From: Kappaphycus alvarezii | Lineage: Eukaryota > Rhodophyta > Florideophyceae > Gigartinales > Solieriaceae | Direction: 5' to 3' | NCBI GenBank assembly: GCA_002205965.3 | Contig: NADL03000470.1 | Location: 1-64,000, forward strand | Length of the DNA: 64,000 bases | Made by a program: the position numbers and the translations under genes | Shown: in pieces, positions 41,900 through 52,599 of the stretch | How positions within the stretch are numbered: the stretch's first letter is position 1 | Layout of the letters: each line of letters starts with the position of its first letter | The notes under the pieces: generated by a model | What the model was told of the DNA's origin: nothing | What the model saw: the letters and a program-made list of their open reading frames with translations, nothing else | Database searches by the model: none

Positions 41900-42970
41900 G
41901 CAGGTCTCCGGCTAGTGGCTCCATCACGAAAAAGAAGCGAGATTCTGATAACTTTCCATGATTAATTAGGCCATTTGGCCCTTAGCACTACGAAACAACT
42001 CATCACGGAAATACTATGGTGTTCGAACCTTCACAGAGACATCTATAACCTCGTTAAAAGTTGCGATGATTACCAAAAGCTCACTCCAGTCCAAAAATAC
42101 AAATCCGCTCTCAGTATTCCTATTGCCGGGCTATTTGATACATTCTCCCTGGATTTCGCCGGCCCCTTCAATAAAACCCCCTCTGGGATCAAATAACTTC
42201 TCATAGAAGTTGAGAACCTGGCAGGATGGCCATCTGTAATGTCGGTTAAGGACGCCACCGCAGAGACAGTCATTGAATTTGTAAAGAAAGGAATAGTCAG
42301 CCCTTGGCCTGCCTACGAGAATAATTTCGGGCAACGCGCTTTGTTTTACGACTACATCTCTTGCCAAATTCATTAGGAAAAACTTAATTAATAACAAAAG
42401 TGTTCTGGCACATTCTCCTATGTCTAACTGGAAGGCTCAGAGGATGGTGGGAACAGTAAAAGGGGCCGTATCAAAGATCATGTCCGGAAACGACGCATCC
42501 TGGGAGGACGCTGTGACAAAGATTTTGTACAGTTACAGGTGTAGAAAATGCAGCAACGGGCATTCCACATTTGAGCGTATGTATAGAAATGCCCCTGGGG
42601 TGGTACAAGAGGATTTGGAAGGTGATAACATGGAATCTAAGGGAAGATAAACGGAGCTCCTATTCTCCAAAAACCAGAGGTGCAACCGGGCCAGAAAGGG
42701 GAAACAAGATAAGGGCCCCCTTGAACTACCGCGGACATTTGCTGTCGAATCGAAGGCTCTGGTCATTCATGGTAAGGCGTTACAACAGACTTTGAAGTGG
42801 CCCGCATTCCGTACGAAGTATTACAATCCGTGTGTTATAACAAAAGCGGGGCACCCACATTACGAGATCTGCTCAAACTCTGGGAAGAGGTCGAGGAGGG
42901 CTATTCATGCACGACGACTCATTCCGCATCATGAGAGAACGGAATATCTTTGCACGATTGGCACCTAAAC
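41900..42970 (+). pseudogene. pol: Integrase of element 2
   Basis: Frame 41,975-42,196 reads LHRDIYNLVKSCDDYQKLTP, where the second Cys of the zinc finger is Tyr, then SLDFAGPFNKTPSG (first Asp) and a stop. Frame 42,420-42,650 reads SNWKAQRMVGTVKGAVSKIM, where the catalytic Glu of NGKAERM is Gln. The second Asp block (42,320-42,360) is barely recognisable. Dead integrase. Confidence 0.8.
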
Positions 42971-43029
42971 TGTCCCAAGGAATGTACTGGATCAAAATTA
43001 CATGATTATCAGAATTGGCGGAAGGAGAG

Positions 43030-43414
43030 CAAGGAAATGGATTGACTAAATGACGAGAATAGATGCCGAAACTCAAGTGATTGTACATTTTTTCATTTAC
43101 ATATCTTCAGGGCTCTGATAGGTCCATTCCTTTCTTAGCACGACCACAGTTTGTTGCTAAGGGTAATTTTTTCGTTTCAAAACGGAAGGTTCGCCAACTC
43201 TGGTCCAGAATTTGTAGAAGTCATATACTACTATGTCGTGGATCGTGGGCTTTATGGCGCAGTTACGCTTGGGGAACTGTCGCATACATACTTCAAAGTA
43301 GTTAGACCCGCATTTTGGTTTCTGGAATCCCACTTACACGTCGAAATTTGGGGCTTTGACCTGGCCCCAGATGTGGAGTACACGCTAGTCCCCTACCCCC
43401 TATTGGATCCATAG
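43030..43414 (+). pseudogene. Post-integrase domain A, element 2
   Basis: Reads KWID-stop-MTRIDAETQVIVHFFIYIS, then FRALIGPFLS, LLLRVIFSFQNGRFANSGPE, FVEVIYYYVVD and VEYTLVPYPLLDP. It aligns with domain A of element 1 across the full length (IRVLFSFQNGRFTEADPEFV ... EYRLVPYPLWEP). A few stops. It is retained in an element whose LTR is nearly unrelated to that of element 1. Confidence 0.75.
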
Positions 43415-43669
43415 GCTCCGCCTCCCCAGCAGGGGAACACAGAAGAGGTCGAAGAACCCCTGGGGAAGTCATGGTGGCCCGCATTGGGTCTTCGGAAGTG
43501 TCCGATCAATAGAGAAGGGGCCACAGGAGGCCTCCGAGGGAGCCACGGGCCGGTCCAAGCACCGCTAGAGGTGCGCGCCTCCAGCGAACCTCCGTCAGAC
43601 GAAGCTTCTAGTTATTCATAACCCACTGTACACCTATACACAACACATAGTAGCTAGGAAGAGGGTTTC

Positions 43670-44146
43670 TACGGAGTTTCTTGACCTCACAGACGATAAA
43701 ACGACGCTCAAGTCATTTTTTATTTCATAAGGAGTATTTGTCTCTGTTTCTCGTCGCTCCACGGAGCGCACCTGTCATAATACGATGCATTCTTGTTGAT
43801 ACATGTATTCTTCTTCTTAAGGCACCCATTTCTACGGGATCTTCCGGACGAGTTTGTAGACCAAATATATTTTTTCACTGTGGGAAGTTTCGGATCTTTT
43901 AAAGAAGAAGATTGTATTCGACCCCACCTTTCCATCATCAAGCCGATACATGAGGCCATGAAACGAAGTGACGTACCATTCACGAGAACGTACTTCTTGG
44001 AGCACCATATTTGCAATAGCCTAATCTTTTATCCGCTTGACAGGCCTTACATTCTCCAAAACAGGTTGAGGGCATCAGAAGAAGAAACGGAAAAGCAATG
44101 GCGAGCCTGGACGTTCATCTTGAGCATGGACACATGTTTTAAATGA
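43670..44146 (+). pseudogene. Post-integrase domain B, element 2
   Basis: The open part 43,793-44,146 reads HVFFFLRHPFLRDLPDEFVD, QIYFFTVGSFG, EEDCIRPHLSIIKPIHEAM and RTYFLEHHICN. It aligns with domain B of element 1 (FFSYRHPFLRHLPEEFAYHI ... TYFLEHHIGN). Its start, with stops, is at about 43,670 (FLDLTDDKTTLKSFFIS). Confidence 0.75.
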
Positions 44147-44619
44147 AAATTTGGGCATTTTGCGCTGGCTGCGCTGGAAGAGCTGGCACTCTGCGCTGTA
44201 TGGGCCTGCATGCTGAGCTGGATCATCTGCCATGTTGTGCTTGCTGCGCTGTCATGTGCTGGCAGCGCTGGCATGCGCTGGCATGCGTTGTCACTGTAAT
44301 TACAATTTTATTTTCAATTATTTTTAGAGGGATGCTTTGCACCGTACTGTAGCGGTGGCGATAGGGCACATAGGTACTATATAGGTGCCACGAATTTTGA
44401 GGGTTGAAAACTTTATATAAGGGGCTGTTTGCATGAAATGATAGGAGTACTTGGGAGCCAGTAAGCCCTAATGGGACGCTCGTCAACTAAGTCGCTCACA
44501 ACACAGAGTGTAAAGGGAGTCTGTAGACAGGTCTACCGTAGCACTTTAGTCGCTCGAACGACTCCCATCTCGGGTAGTTAGTAGTTCCGTTTTCTTTCGG
44601 CGCCATTTTCGACCTATCA
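44135..44619 (+). repeat. Element 2 3' LTR
   Basis: 485 bp, from TGTTTTAAATGAAAA to GACCTATCA. It is longer than its mate, mainly because of extra GCGCTGG/GCATGCGCTGG units at about 44,160-44,295, a short-repeat expansion. Confidence 0.85.
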
Positions 44620-45691
44620 AGTTTCATCCACTACTCTGCTCCACGGCATCGGCCGTGATTGTTGGTGCAGGTGAAAGGTTTTCTTCAGCAATTGGCGTCA
44701 TCGGGTGTGCAGGGACCGCGTGGCCTTTCCATAGCGGGCGTCTGCACAGAGGGCTTCAGCGCAACGGCTGCGCCGTGCGTCAATGAAGCCGGAGCCGTAA
44801 GCAGGGCGGTGCTGCTGGATTCACTCGGATCGGGCTTCATGGGCGGGAAGGGCTTCATACTACATCGCATTACAATCAGCTCCAGTGCAAGCGCGCCGGA
44901 TTCGGAAGCCTAGCACGACCTGTTGATCTTTTTTATTTAAAACCATAGTATAGATCAGATATATCTTCTGAGAGTAAAACACCCAAATTTTCCACTTTGT
45001 TACGCTACCAGCCATCCTCCCCGCACAGGCTGCGGGGAGAACAGCGGTAGGCAGCATGTGGAGGTGCAGGAAAGTGCGGCAGGTGGCTTCGTCACCTCTC
45101 GCATGGGCGGCGGCTTGGACCACTTTGATAAAGAAGGGCTTGAAAGGCTTGATACATGGGAAAGGGATATCCTAGAAGATGTCCACTTCCCGGTATGGGG
45201 TCCGGAGGATGTATTGGAGCTTGTAAAAGGAGAAGCAGCAGAGGCGAGAGGGTAAATATGTCCATGACGAGGATGTTTAGGCGAAGGAGCCATCATCCGA
45301 CCGCACTCCTTCCATTGTGGACGCGCCGACCATTGTATGGACAGGGCAGCGGGGGATTTGTGCCGGTCCCTGGGCTGGAGCTATGACATTTTGCATGCCT
45401 GAGGTCGACAGAGGCATGGAAACGGATGTGACAGACTCTCGACCATGTGGCGCCAAGGAGGCGACAGTAAGGGCGAGAACGGCCCACGGCGCAGGGGTTG
45501 CGTTGGCCAACATGAGTAATTCTGCCGCAGGGGCCTCTTCAGTCCCTACGCAACGAAAGCTCAATAATATTTACTCATGATCTTTATTCATTGCTTTTCT
45601 TGAGTGTCCACCGATTGACCGACTATTCAATTAAGAGCTAGTTGGATGGACGTAATCGATCATGTCCAGTGGGGCGCGCGATATGATGGCC
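44620..45691. other. No recognised gene
   Basis: GC-rich sequence with overlapping open frames on both strands (44,659-44,913 plus; 45,058-45,255 plus; 45,277-45,564 minus) and no motif I know. The plus frame at 45,058 (DHFDKEGLERLDTWERDILE) is the most protein-like. It lies on the far side of element 4 from the LINE end and may be old repeat debris. Confidence 0.4.
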
Positions 45692-46116
45692 TGAAACAAA
45701 AAGGGGAATAGCCGGGGCGCTGCTAAAGGAGCAGTAGAGGCGATGGTAAAAGGTTTCAGAAAGTTGGGGGCAAAGTGTGTATGGAGTGTACCTGGATTCC
45801 CACAAGAATCCAGATGAGCCTCCCCTTTTTTGGCAGTACGGTAGCTCTACTCTAGAAATTCTATCCTTTGTTAGCTCAGTAGAACTTACTACAAATTAGA
45901 GGTGTAACTAAAGAATTGTACTATCTAGAATATAACTACATAAATAAAACGATGACGTGGGGCTCCACGTCAAATAAAAACATTGAAGGAAAATCAAATT
46001 TCTAAAATCATTCAAGACGGTACAGTTTCTTTGTTACACCACTGTGTAATAGAGAACCGGAATAGCGACAGCGAACAAGTCTCTATTACACAGTGGCGTA
46101 ACAGAGACATTGTTAA
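45692..46116 (-). repeat. Element 4 3' LTR with a 28-bp hairpin
   Basis: Ends TTTGTTTCA on the minus strand. Arms 46,028-46,055 and 46,080-46,107 pair at 26 of 28 positions around a 24-nt loop. Also a perfect 7-bp hairpin GACGTGG-GGCT-CCACGTC near 45,955. Confidence 0.9.
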
Positions 46117-46118
46117 AC

Positions 46119-46131
46119 TATTCCCTCCCCC
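46119..46131 (-). other. Polypurine tract of element 4
   Basis: GGGGGAGGGAATAG on the minus strand just before the 3' LTR. Confidence 0.7.
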
Positions 46132-46149
46132 GGACTAGTGACGTCCTCG

Positions 46150-46733
46150 TCAATGGTACTGCGGTAGTATAATATGTTTCCGAATATACTCTTGGAAAGC
46201 TTCCGTTACTACAGCAGATCTATCTTCCGTGACATCAACAGAATCCTTTGTTGGCTGCCACTCTGCCTCATGACGTGGCACACCACTCATCGAAACCAAG
46301 AACTTGAAACCGCGTCCAACCTTTTTGTGATCCAAGATAACCTCAACTTCCTGTTCTGGTCCATCAGGCAGTTCAAGCGGTGCAGGTGCAGGAGGAATGG
46401 GCAAACCAATGTCATCGGGCTGCTCCAAATGTGGTGTGGTGTGAATGATATGAATGACTGGATGGATTCTAAAATGAGCAGGGAGATCCAGTCGAACAGC
46501 ATTCTTACCAATTATCTCCTTAACAACAAATGGCCCATATCTGCGCACACCAAGCTTTTTAGAATCCTGTGATCTAAAATAAACATCCGTAAACAACGAA
46601 CGATTGATTTATAGCTTTGAACTGACTTTATAATTTGGAACCTTCTATCGCCTTGAAGCATATGCAGCTTACCGAGCTTTTGCCACTTTGTAGGCAAATT
46701 GCTCATCCTCAAGAGAAACCTTGAGCTTGGCAC
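46150..46733 (-). CDS. pol: Integrase end and chromodomain-like segment, element 4
   Basis: After a frame change, 46,596-46,150 reads SQDSKKLGVRRYGPFVVKEI (GPY/F-type module), VRLDLPAHFRIHPVIHI, then VEVILDHKKVGRGFKFLVSM and HEAEWQPTKDSVD, a chromodomain-like order (conserved aromatic/W positions). Chromodomains at the integrase C-terminus steer insertion toward marked chromatin in chromoviruses. One typical aromatic appears replaced (LVSMSGVP for LVKWxGYP). Its start is internal; no ATG is needed. Confidence 0.75.
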
Positions 46734-46768
46734 GAAAGTCGTCCAAACTCTGAAGAGGTATGCTGCTG

Positions 46769-47560
46769 CTAGCCAAGAAGTCCCGATGGCGATTTAGGTG
46801 TCCATCCCAAGTCCAGCTCAAATGGTGACATACCCAGATCGTCGCTCACAGCCGAGTTGTGCGCAAATTCTGCAGAAGGAAGCAGTTCATCCCAGTCATC
46901 CTGATGATGCGAGCAATAGCAACGAAGATAGTTCTCGATCATCCTATTCATAATCTCGGAAGCACTATCTGTTTGTGGGTGTCTACTTGTAGACATTCTT
47001 AATTTCTCCCCACAAAGATTCATCAGTGTCTTCCAAAACTTTGAAATGAACTTGCTGTCCCTATTTGAAGTCACATCATCCGGCAACCCGTGGTTCTTGA
47101 AGATGTTCGCGAAGAAGTCTCGAGCCGTGTCCTCAGAAGTATCAGATGTTTTAGATTTCAGAAAATGTACTCGACAAGTAAGTCGATCAACCCAAGTCGT
47201 GACAGCATCATGACCGCTCCTCTTCAGGGGTAGCATCACAATGGAAACTGTAGCTAATGATCCCCATCTGCGGTCAGGCAATTCCAGTGACATTGGATCA
47301 GTCAACTTTTTTTGATTAGAGTCCTTATACTGCTGACACGTGAGACATCCTTCACAATACTTTCGAACATCCCGCCTCTTATGTTTCCAAAGGAAGTTAT
47401 CCAATCTGGACAGTGTCTTGGCAAATTTAAAATGCCCACCAATTTTCGAGTCGTGAGCAATTTCCAAAATATCCGAAACTGACCTTCTTGGTACGAATAA
47501 AGTTCATTGTAAAACAGCCTCGAACCATCTTTTCGGAACATCGGCAGAATTCTTTCAAGT
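46769..47560 (-). CDS. pol: Integrase core, element 4
   Basis: Zinc finger HDSKIGGH ... CEGCLTCQQYK, then the DDE core: WVDRLTCRVHFLKS (first Asp), DVTSNRDSKFISKFWKTLMN (second Asp) and HPQTDSASEIMNRMIENYL (Glu). The upstream end (from about 47,560, QKLERILPMFRKDGS) is in another frame beyond a TAG at about 47,581. All three catalytic residues are present. Confidence 0.88.
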
Positions 47561-47580
47561 TTCTGCTTCTGAACCGTATC

Positions 47581-48750
47581 CTAAGGCCACTTTCCTTCCA
47601 TTGCTATAACGGCTGGACCATAGAACTGGTCTTCATCATGCCGAGGAATGATCTGATCAACATCAAGGTACAGAACTTCAACGTCATTCACTGACACGTC
47701 ACGATCTCCTCTCGTCACGTGCGGAGCTCGAGATAATGCATCTCCTAAGACGTGAATTTTTCCGGGCTTCAGTGTGATGGGAAATATTCCGAAGTTACCG
47801 AGAGTTTTCAACTAACGAGCTTCTTTCCGACTCAGTTTCGGTTTTGTGAAGAAGCTCTTAAGCATCTGGTTGTCTGTGAAAATATCAAACTCAGAACCTT
47901 CAAGATGGCACCTGAATCTTCCCAGAAAATTAATCAAAGCCAGAACCTCTCTGTCATTTGCAGTGTAGTCCGACTCAGTTGGGGTAAGCTTCTTTGAATA
48001 GAAAGAAATTACAGGATCCCTTCCATTCTCATCCAACTGTGTTAGAGTTCCACCGACAGCGAGCTGTGAAGGATCTACACCACGGAATGACTTTTTCCAA
48101 TTAAGAGCAACTAAGATTGGAGCCAATTTCATCGCTTCCTTCAGCTTCTGGAAAGCTTTATCACACTGTTGAACCCATTTCCCTATACCTCGACCTTTCT
48201 TTGTCATATCTGTGAGAGGTGCAGCAATTGCAGAGAACTTCGGAGTGAACCTACGGAAAAACTGTATTACACCTAAGAAACTTCTCAACTCCGTTAGAGA
48301 TTCAGGTTTCGGCCAAGTTTGTAAGGCTTCGGTCCTCACAGGATTGACACGAATACCGTGCTTCCCGACAATTAAACCTAAAAACTCCAACTCAGTCTGA
48401 AGGAAACAGCATTTCTTCGGAGAGATGTACAACTTGTGATCCGTAAGTCTTTTTAATACAATTTCTAGATGTTTGTAATGTTCTTCCTCATTTTTACTGA
48501 ATATAAGAATATCATCCATATAGACAACCAAGAATACATCGGTGCAATCATAGAAGATCTGGTTCATCAAAGTTTGGAACGTAGCAGGAGCGTTGCAAAG
48601 TCCCATTGGCATAACAAGATATTCAAATTGCCCATACTTTGTATTGAACGCAGTCTTTTCGATGTCCTCTGGTTTCACCCTTATCTGATAGAGTCCCGTT
48701 TTCAGATCAAGCTTGGAAAAAAATCTCGCATCTCCAAGTCGATCGAACAT
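47581..48750 (-). CDS. pol: RT and RNase H, element 4
   Basis: RT blocks: FFSKLDLKTGLYQIRVKPED, MPMGLCNAPATFQTLMNQIF, VVYMDDILIFSK (YMDD), LGLIVGKHGIRVNP and ELRSFLGVIQFFRRF. In RNase H the first acidic block is FRGVDPSQLAVGGTLTQ (Asp present, usual Ala/Ser changed). The frame has a TAG at 47,812 where the family has Trp (SRKEAR-stop-LKTLGNFG), then continues through PGKIHVLGDALSRAP to a second TAG at 47,581. RT motifs upstream of 48,750 (DYRALNHITKN) lie in a neighbouring frame at 48,770-48,830. Confidence 0.9.
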
Positions 48751-48959
48751 TTCATCAGAACGAGGGAGTGGAGCATTATTATTTTTTGTGATATGATTTA
48801 AAGCGCGATAATCGACAACACCTCTAAGTTTTCCATCCTTCCTTTCATAAAGAAAAGTGGTGCTCCATATGACGGTTTACTGGACCTGATCATCCCTTTT
48901 CTCGAAAGAGACTCGTCGTACTCTTTTGCTACCCTAAGTTCGGATGGGTACAACTGGAA

Positions 48960-49601
48960 TTAAGGTCGATGAGGTGTCTTTGCTCCTTCCTCCACTTTGA
49001 TTTCATGATCAACTGATCGAATCGGAGACCATCTTCTTGGCAATTCATCCTGAAAGACCTCTTTAAAATTATTCAGTAATCTGCTCAGTCTTTCATAGAA
49101 CTTTGAATCTGTCACTCCTCTCATACTGTGAACTTCAAGTAACTGAAATACTTCGAAGTCACCCCCATGCCTCAGAATTCGTCTAAATTTCTTCACTCCC
49201 AAATTGGACACTTCAAAACGGTTTTCGTTATCTGGATCAATCACTGGAATGGAAGCATCTTTCACCATCACAATCCGTTTCCGATAGTCGACACGTGGAT
49301 TGTGGGCAACATGCCACGGCATTCCCAATAGAATATCATACTTGGTTTGGGACATAGCCCAACTAGAATTATACATATGTTCGCCTAACGTAATAGTTCC
49401 CTTGAAAATGATATCAGATACTTCTTCAGTAACTCCCTTCTGTGAATGGCAAACAATGACTCGTTCACGCCGAATCTCAAACAAGTTCCTATTTCGCTGC
49501 AGGAACTCGGCTGAAACCTCTTTTGTATTGCATCCATCGTCTTTTAGTAGTTTGACTGCTATTCCATTCAGTCTACCTTCAAGTACTAACAAAGGCTCCA
49601 C
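48960..49601 (-). CDS. pol: Aspartic protease and linker to RT, element 4
   Basis: Active-site block LLKDDGCNTKEVSAEFL, with D-D-G-C-N-T where most families have D-[ST]-G-A. YDILLGMPWHVAHNPRVDYR follows, which is the end of the retropepsin fold in gypsy elements. It ends EGAKTPHRP, the usual lead to RT. The frame is open for 213 codons. Confidence 0.8.
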   Translation of the reverse strand: MEPLLVLEGRLNGIAVKLLKDDGCNTKEVSAEFLQRNRNLFEIRRERVIVCHSQKGVTEEVSDIIFKGTITLGEHMYNSSWAMSQTKYDILLGMPWHVAHNPRVDYRKRIVMVKDASIPVIDPDNENRFEVSNLGVKKFRRILRHGGDFEVFQLLEVHSMRGVTDSKFYERLSRLLNNFKEVFQDELPRRWSPIRSVDHEIKVEEGAKTPHRP

Positions 49602-49903
49602 CTATATAGATCCATCAGTGGGGATGCTGTTATCATGACTAGACGTGATTCCATTAGACTCGGCTTCGGAGATTCTCGACTTTTCCCTGTCCTCTGAGAA
49701 TTTAGCTCCGGTGATGTCCACAATAGTTTCACTCTGCTCATTGGGACATCTTTTCACACTCACTACTGGTCTCACCTGAGTGTTCACCAAGTCTGGTGGA
49801 CCAACTAGTTTTCCGAGTCAAAGCCATTCAAATCAGTACTGTATTCTGCCTGTATATTGTTTGCTATTATGCGAGTACCACTCCTGTTACCTTTACTCTC
49901 GTT

Positions 49904-50598
49904 TCATTTTCTGTGTTTCCAAGGTCTACAACCCACCTTATGGCACGTAAAGCATCGGTTCTCCATCAAGTCTTTCTGACGCTGCCCATCGTTTTTACGT
50001 TCCAGGTTTCCGATCTCCATCGGCATAGGACCTGAGGCATTTCGATTGGTGTGAAATGAGCCTCTGCCAGTGAGGAACCCTGCACCGTAAAATGCCCCAT
50101 CAACGTTAGGAGCAATGGTAGTCGCAGCTTCAAACTTGGATGGGTTCCTTTTACGACCCTCCAACAGAATGTGGGGTTTGAGACCTTCACAGAACCCCGC
50201 CAATTTTTCCGACTCACTGATACCGGGAATATTGATAACCAAACTTCTGAGCTCCGAGAGGTACGCTGCCACACTTGTTTTCTGGCGGATCTTGGTAAAC
50301 TTGTCGCGAGCTCGAATGACACTGTCCTGGGGGACAAACTCTGCCTCAACAAGGATTTTGAAAGCTTCCCATGTAGGCGGAACAGCATTCTCGGAAAAAC
50401 TGTATACCACCAGTTTGCGGCAGTTCCGGTCATGAATGTCGAAGCAAAGTCGATAGCATTCTGGGCACTGATGACTTCTTCATGGCCCACCTGAATAAGT
50501 CTCAGGTACTTTTCGACTGAACGCAACCATGACCGAACCTTCAACGCATCTCGAGTCCCATCGAACAACATAGGCTTATTTGGTTTGAAGAAAGACAT
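49904..50598 (-). CDS. gag: Gag, element 4 (frameshifted)
   Basis: ATG at 50,598 (MSFFKPNKPMLFDGTRDALK), then AANWWYTVFP. Near 50,405 the frame changes, and the second frame reads PPTWEAFKILVEAEFVPQDS, RDKFTKIRQKTSVAAYLSEL and LAGFCEGLKPHI, the Retrotrans_gag pattern. It ends with a knuckle-like CFTCHKVGC that lacks a normal second half. Standard capsid of this lineage. Confidence 0.82.
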
Positions 50599-50607
50599 GA
50601 TCAGCAA

Positions 50608-51455
50608 ACCTCTTACTTAAAGCCTTACACCAACACCTAAACTTGATTACAAGCACTTGAAGTTGAAATCTGCAAGTGATTCGTCCCTGGACGACGGATT
50701 GGCTCCCTACCCGCGGAGAGAGTGACTCATCAATAGCTTTGATCACACCTACACTCCGGTGTGACTCAGCAATCCTTTCGGGATATCCCCACCAGTCCAC
50801 TACGTAGACCGCGATCGGTTTCCTTACCCTATAGTAAAGCCTCTCAAGCCGACTTTAAACTAGCGAATAACCAAAGAATACCCGTTCTGAGCACCTACCC
50901 ATCAGTCCAAGTCCAGCCCAAGTCAACCCTATGAAGCATTACCTGAACTCGTCACCCAGTCGGTGCACCTAGCTAACAGCCAACAAGTGCAATAGGATTG
51001 TATAGGAATACTGTGAGGGGACCCTCAAATGGGGACTTGGTCAGAAGTACGGCTTTACTAAGGCAACCTAGGTAAGCCTAACTGTCTAGTCTAAGTATTC
51101 TGAACAAGATCACGCAGCTTGGTGAGGCCTGCACGCTACCTGAACAGAATAGCCTAGAGAACGCAGACTATGCTGCACCTCCAAGTTCCCGGTTACCTAG
51201 CTCTCCAATTGGTAACCACGACCTGCGTGGAACAACGGAGTTTGGAGTACATGGCACAGCAGCCCACAGGTACTCTCCTGTACTTGGCCCTCCAGACCAC
51301 AAGTACAGAATATGATATTGCTTACAGTATTACCTGTCGGCAATTTTTTTCCAAAATTAAACAGCCCACACAAAAAATACACGTGTAAAAAAACCTCGAA
51401 CTAGAGCAAGACGAAAGCGAAAAAGCAGCAGAACCGGCGAAAGCGATGCTACCAG
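50608..51455 (-). other. Leader of element 4 with primer-binding site
   Basis: About 850 bp between the 5' LTR and gag without a gene. Directly inside the LTR (after TTTCA and one C) is TGGTAGCATCGC (about 51,443-51,454), complementary to a tRNA 3' end GCGATGCTACCA. The implied U at position 72 and A at 73 would suit an initiator Met tRNA (A1-U72), but this is inference. Confidence 0.55.
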
Positions 51456-51881
51456 TGAAACAAAGAGGGAGGCAGCTGGGGCGCTGCTAAAGGAACAGTT
51501 GAGGCGATGGTAAAGGGTTTCAGAAAGTTGGGGGCAAAGTGTGTATGGAGTGTACCTGGATTCCCACAAGAATCCAGATGAGCCTCCCCTTTTTTGGCAG
51601 TACGGTAGCTCTACTCTAGAAATTCTATCCTTTGTTAGCTCAGTAGAACTTACTACAAATTAGAGGTGTAACTAAAGAATTGTACTATCTAGAATATAAC
51701 TACATAAATAAAACGATGACGTGGGGCTCCACGTCAAATAAAAACATTGAAGGAAAATCAAATTTCTAAAATCATTCAAGACGGTACAGTTTCTTTGTTG
51801 CACCACTGTGTAATAGAGAACTAGAATAGCGACAGCGAACAAATCTCTATTACAAAATGGTGTAACAGAGACATTGTTACA
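51456..51881 (-). repeat. Element 4 5' LTR
   Basis: 426 bp, TGTAACAATG...TTTGTTTCA. The hairpin arms at 51,792-51,819 and 51,844-51,871 have diverged from the other copy and pair less well. Confidence 0.93.
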
Positions 51882-51886
51882 TGGCC

Positions 51887-52560
51887 GTAGCCGCCGACTA
51901 CAAATCGCAACTTATACGTTCGTAGATGCGTGTGCGAATAGTAGTGTCCGAGGTGTAGCATTTCCTGGCTACACGTGGTACAGACCTGTCACCCCTATAG
52001 TCTTGCGAAAATAGCCGTCCTGCATCTGTAATCAGTAAGGAACCCCAATTTCTCCCCCTTGGTACAGACTATTGAATAAATAATTCCGTTTCCGGAGAAG
52101 GGGTACCGAAAGAGTCGAAAAACAGAGAGTGTAATCGGAAAGCTGGGTCGCGGGAGGACAAGGAGGGGGGAACCAGGAGCCTTGACAGCTTGTGCTGTAG
52201 GTCCTAGACCTTGCGTTGGTGAGTCAGGGCAGCAGCCCCACCGGCGACTTGCATTGGTTTGGTGATTGAGGACTGCTTGAAAGGGGACGTCATGGCGACG
52301 TCGCATGCGATAGATCGGTCCGGCAGGCCAGCTTGAGTGTCACGGGGAGATTACACGAAGAGAATGACGGAGGGCCGGTAGTCCGTACCAGGGAGGAGAT
52401 TCTAAACTTTAAACTCGTAGTCGAGCCCGGCGGAGCGGAAAACGTGCCACGCGAACACATTGCGAACAGAGTTGTGGCTGTGAGAGCGCCAAAAAATCTG
52501 AGACGCAGCGGTCGGCGGCACGGTGACCATGGATATCCTTTTGAAACAATTTGATAATGT
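51887..52560 (-). mobile_element. LINE 3' fragment with restriction-like endonuclease
   Basis: Minus strand reads HSHNSVRNVFAWHVFRSAGL, NLLPGTDYRPSVILFV, then SIACDVAMTSPFKQSSITKP and RKV-stop-DLQHKLSRLLVPP. The order RHN-like, R-P-x-x-I-L, D-V-x-x-TSP matches the interrupted LINE. Three stops. Element 4 inserted in its tail. A plus-strand frame at 52,333-52,554 is a shadow. Confidence 0.7.
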
Positions 52561-52599
52561 TGACTAGGTTGACAGAAATCAGTTGCTTCCAACGTTAGT

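Larger units (their letters stand above)
37578..44619 (+). mobile_element. Ty3/gypsy element 2, same lineage as element 1, strongly decayed
   Basis: LTRs at 37,578-38,011 and 44,135-44,619. Inside, in the order of element 1: gag (38,113-), two knuckles, linker, protease, acidic connector, RT, RNase H, integrase, domains A and B. Nearly every domain has stops or frameshifts, and key residues are changed (protease DSRA, integrase Glu replaced by Gln). Flanks TCTTT and AGTTT give no clear target duplication, as expected for an old copy. The LTRs resemble LTR-A only at the very end (CCCTATCA and the adjoining PBS) and around GTAGCACTTTAGT. Confidence 0.9.
45692..51881 (-). mobile_element. Chromovirus-like Ty3/gypsy retrotransposon, element 4, 6,190 bp
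   Basis: LTRs at 45,692-46,116 and 51,456-51,881. Perfect 5-bp target duplications TGGCC (45,687-45,691 and 51,882-51,886). Minus-strand order: LTR, PBS, 840-bp leader, gag, protease, RT, RNase H, integrase with GPY/F-like region, chromodomain-like end, PPT, LTR. A different lineage from elements 1-3 (YMDD RT, DDGCNT protease, chromodomain). LTRs differ at about 15 places by eye, so it is older than element 1. Frames are broken in gag, RNase H and integrase. Confidence 0.95.

Noticed and set aside
52333-52554. Plus-strand gene of 73 codons
   Set aside because: It lies opposite a LINE endonuclease fragment that matches two other LINE copies in the window.
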